From: Terebella lapidaria
Lineage: Eukaryota > Annelida > Polychaeta > Terebellida > Terebellidae
Direction of reading: 5' to 3'
DNA: 64,000 bases
Assembly: GCA_949152475.1 (NCBI GenBank)
Contig: OX424562.1
Span: forward strand, 37,496,157 to 37,560,156
The position numbers were made by a program, and so were the translations under genes. This document shows positions 11,345 through 24,931 of this stretch, piece by piece. A model generated the notes under the pieces. It was given only the letters and a program-made list of their open reading frames with translations, was not told the origin of the DNA and did not search any database. The stretch's first letter is position 1; the number at the start of each line of letters is the position of its first letter.

Positions 11345-14300
11345 ATTTAGAATGAAATGAGTGAGCAAATTGACTGACCAAAAGTGGGTCTATTTTGGGT
11401 GGAGGAAGTGTTTCAGACAACTAAATCTCTCGCTCGTCTCGGTAGACAAAATCTCCAACGTTTCAGCCGTGCCTACAATTATTATATCAGCATCAGTATT
11501 AATATTGCACCGCTCTGTATTAACTCGCCACGTGATGTCGGGTTTTATCGTTATCGGTACTCTCTGTGATATTTTTATGGAGGAACTCTCACAAACACGC
11601 GGATTCTACTTTCACTTTCGCTTTATATTCTACACAGCAGCTGAGCATCAGACCAGCAAGTGTGCACGTTTTGCCTTCTTCTCTTGGAAAGTCCCCCACA
11701 AACTGATTATTTTTTTATTTATGAGTTCTTTTTAAAAACTTTTCATTTTAGTCGCAATGGAAGAAATTCCAACTGTGTTCTCTCCCCCGAGACAACTTGC
11801 TGGCATCAGTTTTAACTGTCCATGGGGATAATCATACTCTGCGATCGATATTCACTGATTTATACTGTATATGATGCCTAAATGTGCGATAATAAAAGTG
11901 GCAATATAGCTTTTTTTCTTTTTTGCAGTTAGAAACAATGGAATGAAGGATAAAATTACCCTGATGCAGTCTATGCTCATTTTCTGTCCAAACAGTTCTA
12001 CTTCCTGTTCGCCCGTAAACTCCACCAAATAATATATAATGTCATTATATCTGGCATTATCCTTAGCTTATATCCTGTGGACATGATTTTACTTCTGGTT
12101 TGGTACAACTTGACACCATAAATTAATATGTATGAATTGTAATCTACATGATACCGACCTACTCTTTAATGCATGCTAGAATCCACCATTTGGGGAAGTT
12201 AATTAACGTCATTCCTATTCTATGATTATTCAATATTTAATTGAATACACTGTGTCTGTTTTTTCGGATATTTTTCTGACACTGACGTCCAATCTATGTA
12301 TCCAAAAATTGAATGAATTTAAAATCCTACCGTGGTCGATGTTCTGACCAAGTTTGGTGATGACTAAACGCCACATTTTCCTCCCTCTACAGAAGGTGAA
12401 TGATCTGGATCCAATCCGGATTAAAGTTAATGTGGGTCTGCTTAGGTAAGTTTCGTTGATGTCAAATTTCACATGAGGTACTGGCTTGAATCCCACTGAT
12501 GGAATATTAGGTCTAACAAACAGTAGAAAGTGATACTAATCACTAAACAGTAGAAAGTGATACTAATAATCATACTAAAAATAGTATCTTATCTTTGGGG
12601 GTCTGCCATGGAAATATAGGAGGCCTTAAATATTTCCACAGGTCTGCTAGGATTGTCAAAAACAATCTTTGAGGTCAGAAGGTTTCGGTTTCGCATTAGT
12701 ATAAAAAGCACTACTATATCGCTGAATGACAGTTGCTTACTTCGAATTTTTGTTATTTCTGATCTAGAAAAATACTTCCACTGGTTACAAAAATAAATAT
12801 GTATTTTCACTATATATTACTCGTTATAGTTCATTTATGTCAATGTATAGGCCAATGTCCAACATATATTGTCGCTGTGTGGTGTATGGTTCTGTGTCTG
12901 ACCGTGAACATTGCTCTAGTATTGCTGTAGTCTTCAATTCCATAGGTCTCCGGAGGTTTAGTACCTGTTGTCTCATTCATGCTTTATTCGGCCCAAGTAT
13001 CATACGCTGCGCCTTACTACTACTCGTCCACTAAATGAATGCTATATAATCCGTCTGTCACCTTTTTAATCCGTATTGAATACAGAGGAAGGCGCAGGAT
13101 ATGATACTTGGACCCTTTAGGCCAAATATTCCAGCGACACATTGAGGTCTAATGCAAGGACACGTTCATGCAAGGAACATTCAGACAAGACCATTGAGGA
13201 AAATGTTCCCAAAACCTGCTATTAGTGTATGATGTCGTGTACTGATGCATGTAAGACAACTCCACAGGAAGTAGTTGTTAGAGGTATTTTAGATTACAGT
13301 ACTTCATGTTTATGAATCACTCGTGTACATTTCGGAGGCTAGGAGCATTGTACATGTAGTTTTGTCAATTTTGAAGTGCGCTGCGAGATTGGATACCCAG
13401 TATATTTACCGTACAGCTCCGAGGTTCCATCGAAATGTGGCCCAGTGCGTGGATATCATTGGCGAAAGAAACATGTTCCAAGTTGAGAATCTAGATATTT
13501 ATGTTACACCAACATGTCACCTTCACCGCTCAGCAAAAAATAGGTATCGGCCTCGAGTTGTTTTGTATAACATCTTAAACATTTTCCGAAAAATAAACCA
13601 CCAAAACAAGATTAAATTCAGTTTCTAGCGGAAATGGTTCATCGTATTTATCCTCTCATATGTTTTGTGTTCAGCAGAGCTCCGCATCTGTTTTGTTCCC
13701 GTCCATTTAGGAGAACAAATATTTCAGATACTAATGGTTAATCATTGATTCAATTAATACTATCAGAAATACATAACGAGATACTTTTCTGATACTATTC
13801 TATTCGAAATAAATCTGCAACCGTGCCACGGGATTATTACTTCTACTTCTAGTCTCATTGAATCTTACGTGCTGTACTGTACGATTTGATATTGTCTGTG
13901 AGTCAAGATTTGTTTTCGATTCAACTCTTTGAAGTTACTTTTTAATTACTTTCTTTTCGAAAAATACTATGTCGGTTTTTTACCGAACCAATGTTTTTAC
14001 TTTGAAACCCCAGGCAAACACACGTGTAATTATTCTTCAAAAGTGATGATATTCACTTCAATTAAGATTCTCTATACATATTAAATTCATGTGACAAAAT
14101 TATATATGTTAGCCTTTGATTTCTGTTCAGGAAGTTTGGTGAAGTGATGCGATATCCTTCAACGAATCACTACTAATGAACACTTGGGTAACTATGGTAT
14201 ATATCCTTCATGTGGCTATGACATTTTCTGGTACTGCCCCTGCTCCCCCCCCCCCCCCCCCCCAAAGTACCAAAAAGTTTAACACAACTGATGATTAGTG

Positions 14301-14610
14301 GTCATCAAGCGCGTGTAACCTAAGTGTCTCGAGCCACACAAGGTAAATCTCCCGCTAGACTGGGCGGCTTTTCCAGTATCTACCCCTTGCTGGAATCGAG
14401 AGAATCCTCAGTAACCTTCTCTGCAGTGAGTCATACCATCTCAGGCTTGTGATGGCAGGTTCATGGACGGACTTATCGATGTCCAGAACCATGTATCTTT
14501 GAAATAACTTCTCAGCAACGTGGCAGTTTGAGTAATCAGCCAACGTATTTAATTCGTCTGATTGATTGTGAAGATATAAGGTGAAAACAACAAAGTTATA
14601 CGTGTGATGA
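11345..14610. repeat. Old segmental duplication, copy 1
   Basis: Collinear similarity to 19200-21440 appears in at least four places. These are a GGAAGAAGTGTTTCAGACA-like block with ATATCAGCATCA (about 11400-11500 and 19240-19325), a GGTTTaGTACCTGT block (about 12953 and 20145), a TTTCTAGCG block (about 13620 and 20540), and a stretch ending in CTCCCGC-AGACTGGGCGGC (about 14300-14400 and 21230-21300). Translated fragments look alike too (FALYSTQ and FAMYFTQ), which hints at a decayed membrane-protein gene, but the frame is not continuous in either copy. Confidence 0.55.
14245..14263 (+). repeat. Poly-C tract
   Basis: Nineteen consecutive C residues; a mononucleotide tract, capable of G-quadruplex or i-motif formation. 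Confidence 0.9.
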
Positions 14611-14786
14611 TTCAATATTGTTTTGAAAAGATATTACAAAACACTAGTCGGATACAGATGATCGTTAAGGATAATTGTTCAAAAGGTTTGAAGTTATCAA
14701 ATGAATGTCCAATTTCGGCCCTATAAGGGGACGGGGGTGGGGCACTGCTATAGCTTCTCCTTACGAATCTCCATCATATCTCTTCC

Positions 14787-16446
14787 ATGCTATCAACAGA
14801 TAGGTTTACCAAGGACCTCTCTGATACAAGATGCTATCAACAGACAGGTTTATCAAGGACCTCTCTGATACAAGGTGCTATCAACAGACAGGTTTACCAA
14901 GGACCTCTGTGATACAAGATGCTATCAACAGACAGGTTTACCAAGGACCTCTCTGATACAAGGTGCTATCAACAGACATGTTTACCAAGGACCTCTCTGA
15001 TACAAGATGCTATCAACAGACAGGTTTACCAAGGACCTCTCTGATACAAGGTGCTATCAACAGACATGTTTACCAAGGACCTCTCTGATACAAGATGCTA
15101 TCAACAGACAGGTTTATCAAGGACCTCTCTGATACAAGGTGCTATCAACAGACAGGTTTACCAAGGACCTCTGTGATACAAGGTGCTATCAACAGACAGG
15201 TTTACCAAGGACCTCTCTGATACAAGGTGCTATCAACAGACAGGTTTACCAAGGACCTCTCTGATACAAGGTCCTATCAACAGGCAGGTTTACCAAGGAC
15301 CTCTGTGATACAAGATGCTATCAACAGACAGGTTTACCAAGGACCTCTCTGATACAAGGTGCTATCAACAGACATGTTTACCAAGGACCTCTCTGATACA
15401 AGATGCTATCAACAGACAGGTTTATCAAGGACCTCTCTGATACAAGGTCCTATCAACAGGCAGGTTTACCAAGGACCTCTCTGACACAAGGTGCTATCAA
15501 CAGACATGTTTACCAAGGACCTCTCTGATACAAGATGCTATCAACAGGCAGGTTTACCAAGGACCTCTCTGACACAAGGTGCTATCAACAGACATGTTTA
15601 CCAAGGACCTCTCTGACACAAGGTGCTATCAACAGACATGTTTACCAAGGACCTCTCTGATACAAGGTGCTATCAACAGACATGTTTACCAAGGACCTCT
15701 CTGATACAAGATGCTATCAACAGACAGGTTTACCAAGGACCTCTCTGACACAAGGTGCTATCAACAGACATGTTTACCAAGGACCTCTCTGATACAAGGT
15801 GCTATCAACAGACAGGTTTACCAAGGACCTCTGTGATACAAGGTGCTATCAACAGACATGTTTACCAAGGACCTCTCTGATACAAGGTGCTATCAACAGA
15901 CAGGTTTACCAAGGACCTCTGTGATACAAGGTGCTATCAACAGACAGGTTTACCAAGGACCTTTCTGACACAAGGTGCTATCAACAGACATGTTTACCAA
16001 GGACCTCTCTAATACAAGGTGCTATCAACAGACATGTTTACCAAGGACCTCTCTGATACAAGGTGCTATCAACAGACAGGTTTACCAAGGACCTCTCTGA
16101 TACAAGGTGCTATCAACAGACAGGTTTACCAAGGACCTCTCTGATACAAGGTGCTATCAACAGACATGTTTACCAAGGACCTCTGTGATACAAGATGCTA
16201 TCAACAGACAGGTTTACCAAGGACCTCTCTGACACAAGGTGCTATCAACAGACATGTTTACCAAGGACCTCTCTGATACAAGATGCTATCAACAGACAGG
16301 TTTACCAAGGACCTCTCTGACACAAGGTGCTATCAACAGACATGTTTACCAAGGACCTCTCTGATACAAGGTGCTATCAACAGACAGGTTTACCAAGGAC
16401 CTCTCTGATACAAGGTGCTATCAACAGGCAGGTTGACCAAGGACCT
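14787..16446 (+). repeat. 44-bp minisatellite, about 38 copies
   Basis: The period is exactly 44 bp (unit starts at 14787, 14831, 14875 and so on). The core words are GCTATCAACAGACAGG, TTTACCAAGGACCTCTCTGA and TACAAG. Variants at a few positions (ACAGG or ACATG, ATG or GTG at the unit start, TCTCTG or TCTGTG) are mixed along the array, so units have been shuffled by unequal exchange. There is no long open frame. The array ends in a degenerate unit at 16410-16446. Confidence 0.95.
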
Positions 16447-17047
16447 GATTAACGCAAGACTGATTTGACACAAGACCCTTCGAGCTGTTATCACTTCCTC
16501 GACCTGTTATCACTGCCCCGAACTGTTATCACTGTCTCGAGCTGTTTTCACTGCCTCAAGCTGTTATCACTGCTGTTGGTGACGTTGATGATTCGATTAC
16601 GGAAGCTGTTGTCGCTGGCAGCCCCGTGTGTTGTTCTCCTGAATGACATGGTCTCCTTCCTTTGGGTGCGGTGGACACATGAATGGAACCTCCACCAGCC
16701 TGGTATTGAGAGCCCGTGATGTAGGCAGATTGGAGTCTGGTCTTGTTTCAGAATCCTGAACCTGCTCTTCAGTGTGTGGGAACTACTAGCTTATATTTAC
16801 ACGCAAATTGAGGTCACTTGAAGAGATGATAGATATGTTTGTTTACAATACCGTGTAATACAACTATTGCCAACTACTATTGCCAACTACTGTTTCCAAC
16901 TAATCGTAAAGCTGTCCATAAAAGGCCCGATCATAATGCAGCCCTTGGTAACAAAGAAGAAATGTTGTGAAAGCGAAACACAAAAGTAAGGATATACCTC
17001 TGCTAAAAGTCATCCCAAGTGGTCTGCATCTCAATGGCAAATTTATG

Positions 17048-17101
<54 letters not shown>

Positions 17102-18330
17102 TGTTTTGCACATGTCATTAGAGTAAGTTGTTTTAATCATACGGAGTGGTTTGTAGAAGACTAAACACACAATCGTGGTTGATATGCATTGATCAATTTT
17201 AACACATTTACTTACCTACACAGTGTGTGTAGTCGTTGTGTGGATTCACATGTGTTTCACGTGTCAGGATTGTTCGTTATAGATTATTATTGATCAAGTA
17301 TATATTTGATCCAGTGCCTGTATAGTGGTGAGTTTAAACCCGCAGTTCGAAAGTGATGCGTGTGCAAATTCAATTGGGTTATACAAAGTGGAGCTACTGA
17401 TGAATCACGAAATAGTTTTACACCACTTATTTTAGCACTCATGTATAATTTTATTTATGATTACAAATATTCAGGATTTTTCGATTAGGATGAGGATTGG
17501 GATCAGAGAGTCATAACTTGTTTGATGATAAATCCTTTTATACATCTTCCCGGACGGTCTTTTCGGGTTCCGAATGGTGTTTTTTGCCCCCGGACGGTCG
17601 AGGACGGTACCGGGCGGTTTTTAGTGCGACCCTGTTTTTTATACCCTAATGAACTTGAAATTAATTTATAAAATAAAAAGTATTGAATGTCGAAAGAATG
17701 GGCATTAATTATATAGGCCCATTGTGTGCATATTGTTGAAAGTCATTGATTGCGACGACTGCATGAATTATTATTATTAATTTAAGCACACCATAACTTA
17801 CTGATTAATTAAAAGTGGGTATAGATACCAATCTTTAATATGTTTAAGCGGCGTCACTTCTATGCTACCTCCTGAAAACGAACGTAGGTGCACAACATAT
17901 CAATGCTTCATTCTGTATAATATACATTATGTATCGAAATATGGTGTATACGAATATTGTTCATATATTATGTCAATGTATTTGTAACTATGGCAATTTA
18001 CGATCACGAGGCCTCAATGAACCCCGCATGGAGGTAGTGGAGCGCCTGTTAGTTGCTATGGAACCGGCTCTTCAAGATCCTAGATGTGGCAAAGCTATAT
18101 ATTTAGGCAGCTAATTATAACCAGATGAACGTGTACTCTATACATTGTGGTAGTGGGTTTTGTGTGCTGGTCATTGACCCGCATATTTATTGCGGGCTTG
18201 CCAGAAATGAGTATATGGAAATAATTACATATATGCACAATATATGGGGAATTATTAAAAATTGTTACACTGATCTTAAATGTTTGTAGATGTTGCTGGA
18301 AATACATTTTCTGTATGGGCTATAATACGA
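16447..18330. other. Gene-poor stretch
   Basis: An 84-codon frame at 16465-16719 directly follows the minisatellite and has its own short CTGTTATCACTG repeats; I do not regard it as a gene. The rest is AT-rich and contains the ATT microsatellite at 17050-17100. Nothing else is supportable. Confidence 0.45.
17050..17100 (+). repeat. ATT trinucleotide microsatellite
   Basis: About seventeen uninterrupted ATT units. Confidence 0.95.
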
Positions 18331-18334
18331 AATC

Positions 18335-19145
18335 AAGTTACATCTTGAAAGGTTTTTTTTCGTTGATATTCACAAACCGTAGATTCAAAAACAACAAAAC
18401 TTTTACACATCACAAAGGCACATAGGGAGAATCTTATGCATTTTGAGGAAAATTGTCTGAATAGGTTTTGAGAAAATGGCCACCAAAGACAAAAATCATT
18501 GTTCCTTTTGACAAAAAGGTCGTTTTGACCTTCCAAGGTCATTCAACGTAATATTCAAGGTCATCATTCAAACCACAATATATGATTTCCCATTTGAATG
18601 TGCTAATACTTAGGCTCTATCTTGAAGTGTTTTAGAAGTTCACCCCGCAAAGCTCCCATTATGACGGAAAATTGAGTCCAACAAAGTCCACAAAATTGTT
18701 CAATGGCCGAAACAAAACGAAAAAAATTTTTTTTGCTGGAAATGACTCAACACGATTAATGACTTGATTTCGGACAAAATTTTTTTTTTCGAATACCCGT
18801 CAAAAAATCAAAATGGCCGCCACACGCAGACCGTCATTTCAAAGGCAACAAAACTTAAACACATCACAAAAGGTACACAAGGAGAATCTTATACATGATT
18901 TTGAAAAATAAAACTGTCTAAATAAATTTTGAGAAAATGGTCTCAAAAGACAAAATTCACCTTCTTTTCGACAAAAAAGGTCGTTTTGACCTTCCAACGT
19001 CATTGAAGGTCAAATTTAAGGTCACCACTCAAGCCGCAATATATGATTTCCCATTCGAATGTGCCAATACTTAGGCTCTATCTTGAAGTGTTCTATGATT
19101 TTACTCCGCACAGCTCCCATTATGAATGAAAAATATCGTAACATT
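18335..19145. repeat. Dispersed AGGTCA-rich repeat, copy 2
   Basis: Two related halves, each with GAGAAAATGG, GGTCGTTTTGACCTTCCAA and a block ending CAATATATGATTTCCCATT, lie about 450 bp apart. It shares the GCCACACGCAGACCG segment with copies 1 and 3. It is non-coding. Confidence 0.6.
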
Positions 19146-19199
19146 TAGAGGGATATCGCACGTACATGCCAATGCAGGGAATCAATGTCCATTATAACG

Positions 19200-21440
19200 A
19201 ATTGGATGAGCAATTGATTGATCAAGTGTGTTTACTCGGAGTGGAAGAAGTGTTTCAGACAGCTAAAACTTGTCTCAGATGAAAAATCCCCAATATTCCA
19301 GTCGTGCAAGCAATGATATCAGCATCATTGAGTGTGTTTCCCTGCAATGTTTTTACTAGTTATGTCTGGATTATGAGAGGATTTGTCGTTGCTCCCAGCG
19401 TTACACAGCCCGGCTTAAAGGGACTGTTTCTACTCCGGAATTTTATGGAGAAACTCCATTTCTTGCTACCGTCATATTTGCCATGTATTTTACACAGATG
19501 CCGATCACAAGACAAGCGAATGTGCAATCAGCTGAATACCACCTTATTGTACCCTTCATTTCCTTCGGTCTTGCGTGTTGTATTTTAGCTCGGATACAGG
19601 AAATGGTTAGACGCAGGGGATCGTGGGATACCAGGCTACTAATGACTGTTTACACTACTGCCCTCACTCAGTAATGGATGTCGTCATTCGATGATAGGAG
19701 TCGTAACAAGGACCGAATGTTGAGCAAACACACTCTTGCATGGAACTTACCAATTTGACATGTACATGTATCCGAGTACAGACGTTAGGTTACTGTCTCG
19801 TGGGACATTGATGGGACAAAAAAGTCAAATAAACAGTGACAGATGATATGCAGTGGTAGACGTCTGATACAAATGATAATCCATCAAATGAAGCACGTAA
19901 CACTTCCAAGACGAGTTGGCTGATGTTGAGGTCTCTAGTCGTGAGCTGGCCTCAATGAATCTGGACACAACTGTCAGACAACAATGTGGATGTATTTGTA
20001 TATTCCCTATATTTTTTTGTTTTGTTTCCGCAACATACCTGTGTCAGTTGCCTGATGTAAAGATCTGTTTCTGACTCCGAGTATTGCTCTAGTACATGCT
20101 CGAGTTGTCTTTTGACTTGCCGTCTTTTACAGACGTCCTTGGAGGTTTGGTACCTGTCGTCCCAGTCGTATACATCGCAATGATTTCATGTTTTCCCCAC
20201 ACATTTAATCGAAGTTTTGAAGTCTTAATTTAATGACAATTGCATGGTTTTATTGTATTACAAAACAGCTCAACGGTAATTTGTTGACACTAAGGTGTGG
20301 TTTCTGATGGTATCCGGTCAAGTAAGATATGGATAGTGTATCAAACTTGAAATGGGTCTGGTTTATGCATGGCATTAGATGGAACAAAATCGAATGATTC
20401 GAGATGACAACGTAACTGAAAAACACCATCATGTCATGTTCTATAGCATCATCCAACAGAAAGCAAAGAATCGACCTCGGTTGTGAATAACGTCTTCAAA
20501 AACCGAACACCTCATGCCACCAAACTAGATTCTACATAGTTTCTAGCGAAAGCATTAATTGTATTTACTCTCTCATTCGTCTTCTGTTGAGAAGAAAATT
20601 GTTAATAATCAGCTATTCAATTAACATTATTAATAACTTGAAGCGTATTCATTCCTACATATTCTGACCGGAATATTACTAGCTTTATGCCAGACTAAAA
20701 TAAGGTTTTGTTCGAAGACCAAAGAGACACAGCCAGGTTACAGACATTTGACTGCTGTCGGCTTCTGTCATCCTGAGAGTGAGACGGGTAACGCTGGTGT
20801 TGTCATAGCAACGGTACTCCGCCCTAGGGCTACAGATCTCTGTCGAGCCATTAAGCCGAACATAAGAACGATATTGGAGGGCAAGAATTACATCAGCAAC
20901 CGAAATAAATCTTTCGTTGCTGAAGCGTATGTGGAAGTGTTGTAAAATTTCATATGCTGCTTGTAAATGAAGATCTGCTTTTGTCCAGGATATGTATATT
21001 GAAATACTAACAAATACTGTGATGTCTGGGTTTGGACGAAAAAGATGATGAAATTCAATCTGAACTAAAATTTGACTCTTCATTTAGAACATTTGCGAGA
21101 CACTTGCAGAAAGCGCTCCCGAGTATACACTTGGGTTTCTATGGGCTATATCCCTCATGTCGGTATGACTGTAGGGTACTATAGTATACCTTGCGGCATG
21201 TACATTTCCCTGATGAATAGCGGTCACCAAGCGCCATGTAATCTAAGTGTCTCGAGCCAGACATAGTAAATCTCCCGCCAGACTGGGCGGCTGTTCCCGT
21301 TTCTATCCCTTGCTGGAATCGGGAGAACCCCAGTAGCCTCTTCTGTAGTGAGTCATGCTGTACCAGCCTTGTGATGACAGGTTTATGGACGAACAGAGCT
21401 GTGTCATTACAATACTTTCTCAGGTTACTGGTGACAGTGA
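19200..21440. repeat. Old segmental duplication, copy 2
   Basis: Collinear with 11345-14610 at several anchored blocks, but clearly diverged and lacking some spacer. Two frames here (19304-19588, and the overlapping frame with ATVIFAMYFTQMPITRQ to about 19674) have a hydrophobic, membrane-like pattern similar to copy 1. I cannot name the family and regard it as a decayed or highly fragmented gene. Confidence 0.55.
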
Positions 21441-21689
21441 TCATGTGCTCATGTGAAACACGTCTTCCTCTCGTTGTTATATTTCACCAGCTAGGTATAG
21501 TACAAAATGTTTCTTTATCTATGTGAATAAAGGGTAAACAATATTATAATCTTCTTGTATTCAATATCAAATAGGTATAATTGAACAGGTTTCGTTCATA
21601 CGTTTTTTCGAACGTCAAGGGGTGTACTTCTTTTCATTTCGAACATTTTCGGACGTTCAGTGTGAAAAGTACTAGAATGGTCTTTTTTA

Positions 21690-23040
21690 GTTTACCGGAC
21701 CTATGATCCGATAACCTATTGGCATGGCGTTGCACAAAATATCTAGAAAAATATTTCAAGAGAGGGTCATTTTTCTGCCTTTTTTTATTTTCGCTTTTTT
21801 TTCAAAATGGCGGCCATTTTCGCCGAGAAACGGCCAATTTCTGACTTTGGCGGCCATTTTCTCAAAAACTGTTCAAACAGTTTTGAGATTTTTAGATTGC
21901 TCCCACATACCTTTGTGATGTGTATAAGTTTCGTTACCCTTGAATCGCCGGTCTGCGTGTAGCGGCCAACTGGGACTTTATCATGTTAAATTTTCCTATG
22001 CTTTATAATGATACACATTATGCCTAATATCTCACTGAATATTGACAGTAGAGAATAGGAATCAATGGTGGACACATGGGAAATGATATATGCTGATCAT
22101 TGTCATGACCCTGAATTTGACCCTTGACCTCAGAGCACAAATTGGTCAATATCTCGCTTATTATCGGTTTTACAGCTTAGGGATCAATTGTGGACATATA
22201 GGAAATGATATAGTCCGAATATTCTGATGACCTTGAATTTGACCTTTGACCTCATTTTCAAGGTCAAAGAACAAAATGGCTAATATCTCGCTTATTATCG
22301 ACTTCACGACTGGAGAATCAATTGTCGACATATAGGAAATGATATGCTGTATATTGTCATTACCTTGAATTTGACCTTTGATCTCATTCTCAAGGTCACA
22401 GCAAAAAATGGCTAATATCTCGCTTATTATTGACTTTACAACTTAGGAATCGATTGTGGACATATAGAAAATGACATATGCCGAATATTCTGATGACCTT
22501 GAATTTGACTCTTGACCTCATTTTCAAGGTCAGTGCACAAAATGGCTAATATCTCGCTCATTATCGAATTTACAGCTTAGGAATCAATTGTGGACATATA
22601 GGAAATGATATAGTCCAAATATTCTGATGACCTTGGAATTGACCTTTGACCTCATTTTCAAGGTCAAAGCACAAAATGGGTAATATCTCGCTTATTATCA
22701 ACTTCACAACTTGAGAATCAATTGTCGACATATAGGAAATGATATGCTGTATATTGTCATTACCTTGAATTTGACCTTTGACTTCATTTTCAAGGTCAGA
22801 GCGCAAAATGGCTGATATATCGCTTATTATCGACTTTACAGCTTAGGAATCAGTTATGGAAATACAGCAAATGATAAATGCTGAATATTCTGTAGACCTT
22901 TAATTTGACATTTGATTTTATTTTCAAGGTCACAGGACATAATGATCAATATCTCTCTTATTATTGAATTTACAGCTTAGTAATCGATTGTGAACGTATA
23001 GGAAATCAAACATGCTAAACACTCTCGTGACTTCAAATTT
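21690..23040 (+). repeat. AGGTCA-rich repeat with internal tandem units, copy 3
   Basis: Begins with an imperfect palindrome (TTTACCGGACC and the mate GGTCCG-like arm) and CCTATTGGCATGGCGTTGC. After a segment with AAATGGCGGCCATTTTC come about seven tandem units of some 130-150 bp. Each unit carries AATATCTCGCTTATTAT, a CAATTGTGGACATATAGG-like stretch and TGACCTTTGACCTCATTTTC followed by AAGGTCA. The copy at 25.1 kb starts with the same words. Confidence 0.75.
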
Positions 23041-23434
23041 GGGCTTTTTTTATGTATAGCATGTAGGCCTATGCAAATATTGGCACAGCTAGTAGTGGAA
23101 TTGTTTGAATAACTAGAGTCAACGGGTATTTTTCGAGAGGCGGAAGTTTCCCACAGAATGAAACCAGGAAAGCTGAAAACGATCATTTATATATGCAGTT
23201 AGGCTACCGATGAAAATGTGTTGCGAATTTGAACGAATTTTTCCATAAAGAATTGATATAATAAGATAGAGTTTATATGACTTGGAATACCTACTGACGG
23301 CTACTGAACGGTTTTAAAATATGTCTATACGAGATATCATATCCAGAGATGTTTTTCTACATGACATTTTCTTCTGAAAATCTGCATCATCCGCATTCTG
23401 TGCTTGAATATTTTGCAGGACAGAAGCTGCCAAG

Positions 23435-23792
23435 ATGCGCGTGTGGTTGTTAGGCTTGTTGTTGATCTGTGTGCTGCAGCTGACTCTGGCTCAGAACGAG
23501 GACACACAGACCACGACACGTAAGCCTGATATTTAAACAATGATTATATTTATCTAGCATAATTACACTGTTTATATCTGAATCCAATTTCTCATGGGTT
23601 TCTCCACACAGTTTGTAGCTCTAAATATGCCTTGCAAGGAACTGTCATGCTCGATTTTGTGTGTTTACAGCAATGGCCAACATGTCGGACGCGCCGGTAG
23701 GGACGGAGACTGGGCCTGGGAGTGGAGCCCCATCCGTTGGGATGTTCGGACTGGTTCTTCTCCTCTCGGTCTCAGCCACACTCGTGCTCTAA
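23435..23792 (+). CDS. Minimal GPI-type surface peptide, 68 residues (two exons)
   Basis: Exons 23435-23519 and 23671-23792, joined in phase 1 at GT-AG borders, encode 68 residues. Residues 1-19 or 20 are a signal peptide (MRVWLLGLLLICVLQLTLAQ). The predicted mature part is only about 28 residues: acidic and Thr-rich (NEDTQTTTP), with one N-glycosylation sequon (NMS) and a Gly/Pro/Ser-rich end (GPGSGAPS). A final hydrophobic run (MFGLVLLLSVSATLVL) ends at the stop, as in GPI signals. The first exon is closely similar to that of the gene at 30227, and the last exon resembles those of 30227 and 5557. Size and layout recall vertebrate CD52, by analogy only. Its function is unknown; the short peptide may serve mainly as a glycan scaffold. 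Confidence 0.72.
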
Positions 23793-24521
23793 TGTAGTCC
23801 ACACACGTACGTGCTTCGGCTGCTACAGTTCCCAGCGTGTTTATCAGTTTGGTTCAGTAGTTCTGACACGTGGTGTTATGCCGAGAACCTACGGGGTATG
23901 TTCTGAATCATGTAATATTGCTTGGTGTCACAATCCGGATTTGTGGAAGATACATGTATAAATTAGCTTGATCAGGTATATAAATGGATAGTGTCATATG
24001 ACTGTATTCATATAATCGAATATTTGTGTTAGACCATAACAAATAATGTCTTTCATTCACTTGTTTCTTTCCATTGGCTTGCTTTGTTCTCTTATGAAAA
24101 TATTTTGTACCAAGTATTATTTGTGCATTGTCCCCTCCATGTCCTTAAACGAACAATACTGATCTTGCAAAGAATTGTAATGTCCCATTGTCAAGACAAG
24201 CGTTCAAAATGGTGACTGCATGGCAAACGTTTCTCGCTTAAATGTTTGTCGTATATCTAGTTTAATTCGTGTTTTCTTGTAACTATGGAATACCGGAATC
24301 GAGTGCTTTAATATATAATGTATAATTATTTGAGATGTGAGTATGAGCGATTGGCGTGTTACAGACTTCAGACACTGGTGCTTCTGGGCGGTACGAGATA
24401 CCTTGCTCGAGTAAAAGCCAAGTGTGTTTCCATGGATACCATGCTGGTTGTATCTGATACCCTTACATACAGGAAACCCGCCAGTGTTTTGTAGCGTTCC
24501 ACTGATGCTCGGTGATATGTA

Positions 24522-24527
24522 AATAAA
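24522..24527 (+). terminator. AATAAA in the 3' region of the 23.4-kb gene
   Basis: This hexamer is in the conserved 3' block, but the duplicate has AATATAAT at the matching place (about 31440), so it may not be the used site. Confidence 0.35.
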
Positions 24528-24925
24528 ATCAACGTTAATTATATATATATTGAAAGTTGGATGATGATTTGTGAGGTATGTAATATGTAGCTAGGAAAGA
24601 GGTACGTTTCATTGTTGTAAAATATATATCTTGCACATCATGTAGCCTTCCATTCGTTCCTTCTGCTGATTACTGCGATGATTTCAAACAGGCTTTCGAG
24701 GTTGTAATTTACTGGTGTATTGCACAGGTATGTGTAAACAGTCGTGCTGTGATTGCACGTGTGGGGTTGTCATGACAACTCAGATCATCACGCACTGATT
24801 GAGTAGGGTGTATGTGTCGATCTATATATTTGATAGAACCAGCTATTTGTACGAGAGCCTTACTAGAATGACTGACAGAAACAGCTATACAAAGACTTAA
24901 TTGTATTACATGAAGTAACAGTGTC

Positions 24926-24931
24926 AATAAA
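24926..24931 (+). terminator. Conserved AATAAA downstream of the 23.4-kb gene
   Basis: GTGTCAATAAA is kept in both duplicates (here and at 31756-31761), about 1.1 and 1.0 kb after the stops, which favours a real poly(A) signal with a long 3' UTR. Confidence 0.45.

Noticed and set aside
14787-16446. CRISPR-like array
   Set aside because: Units are head-to-tail with no unique spacers, and the context is eukaryotic.
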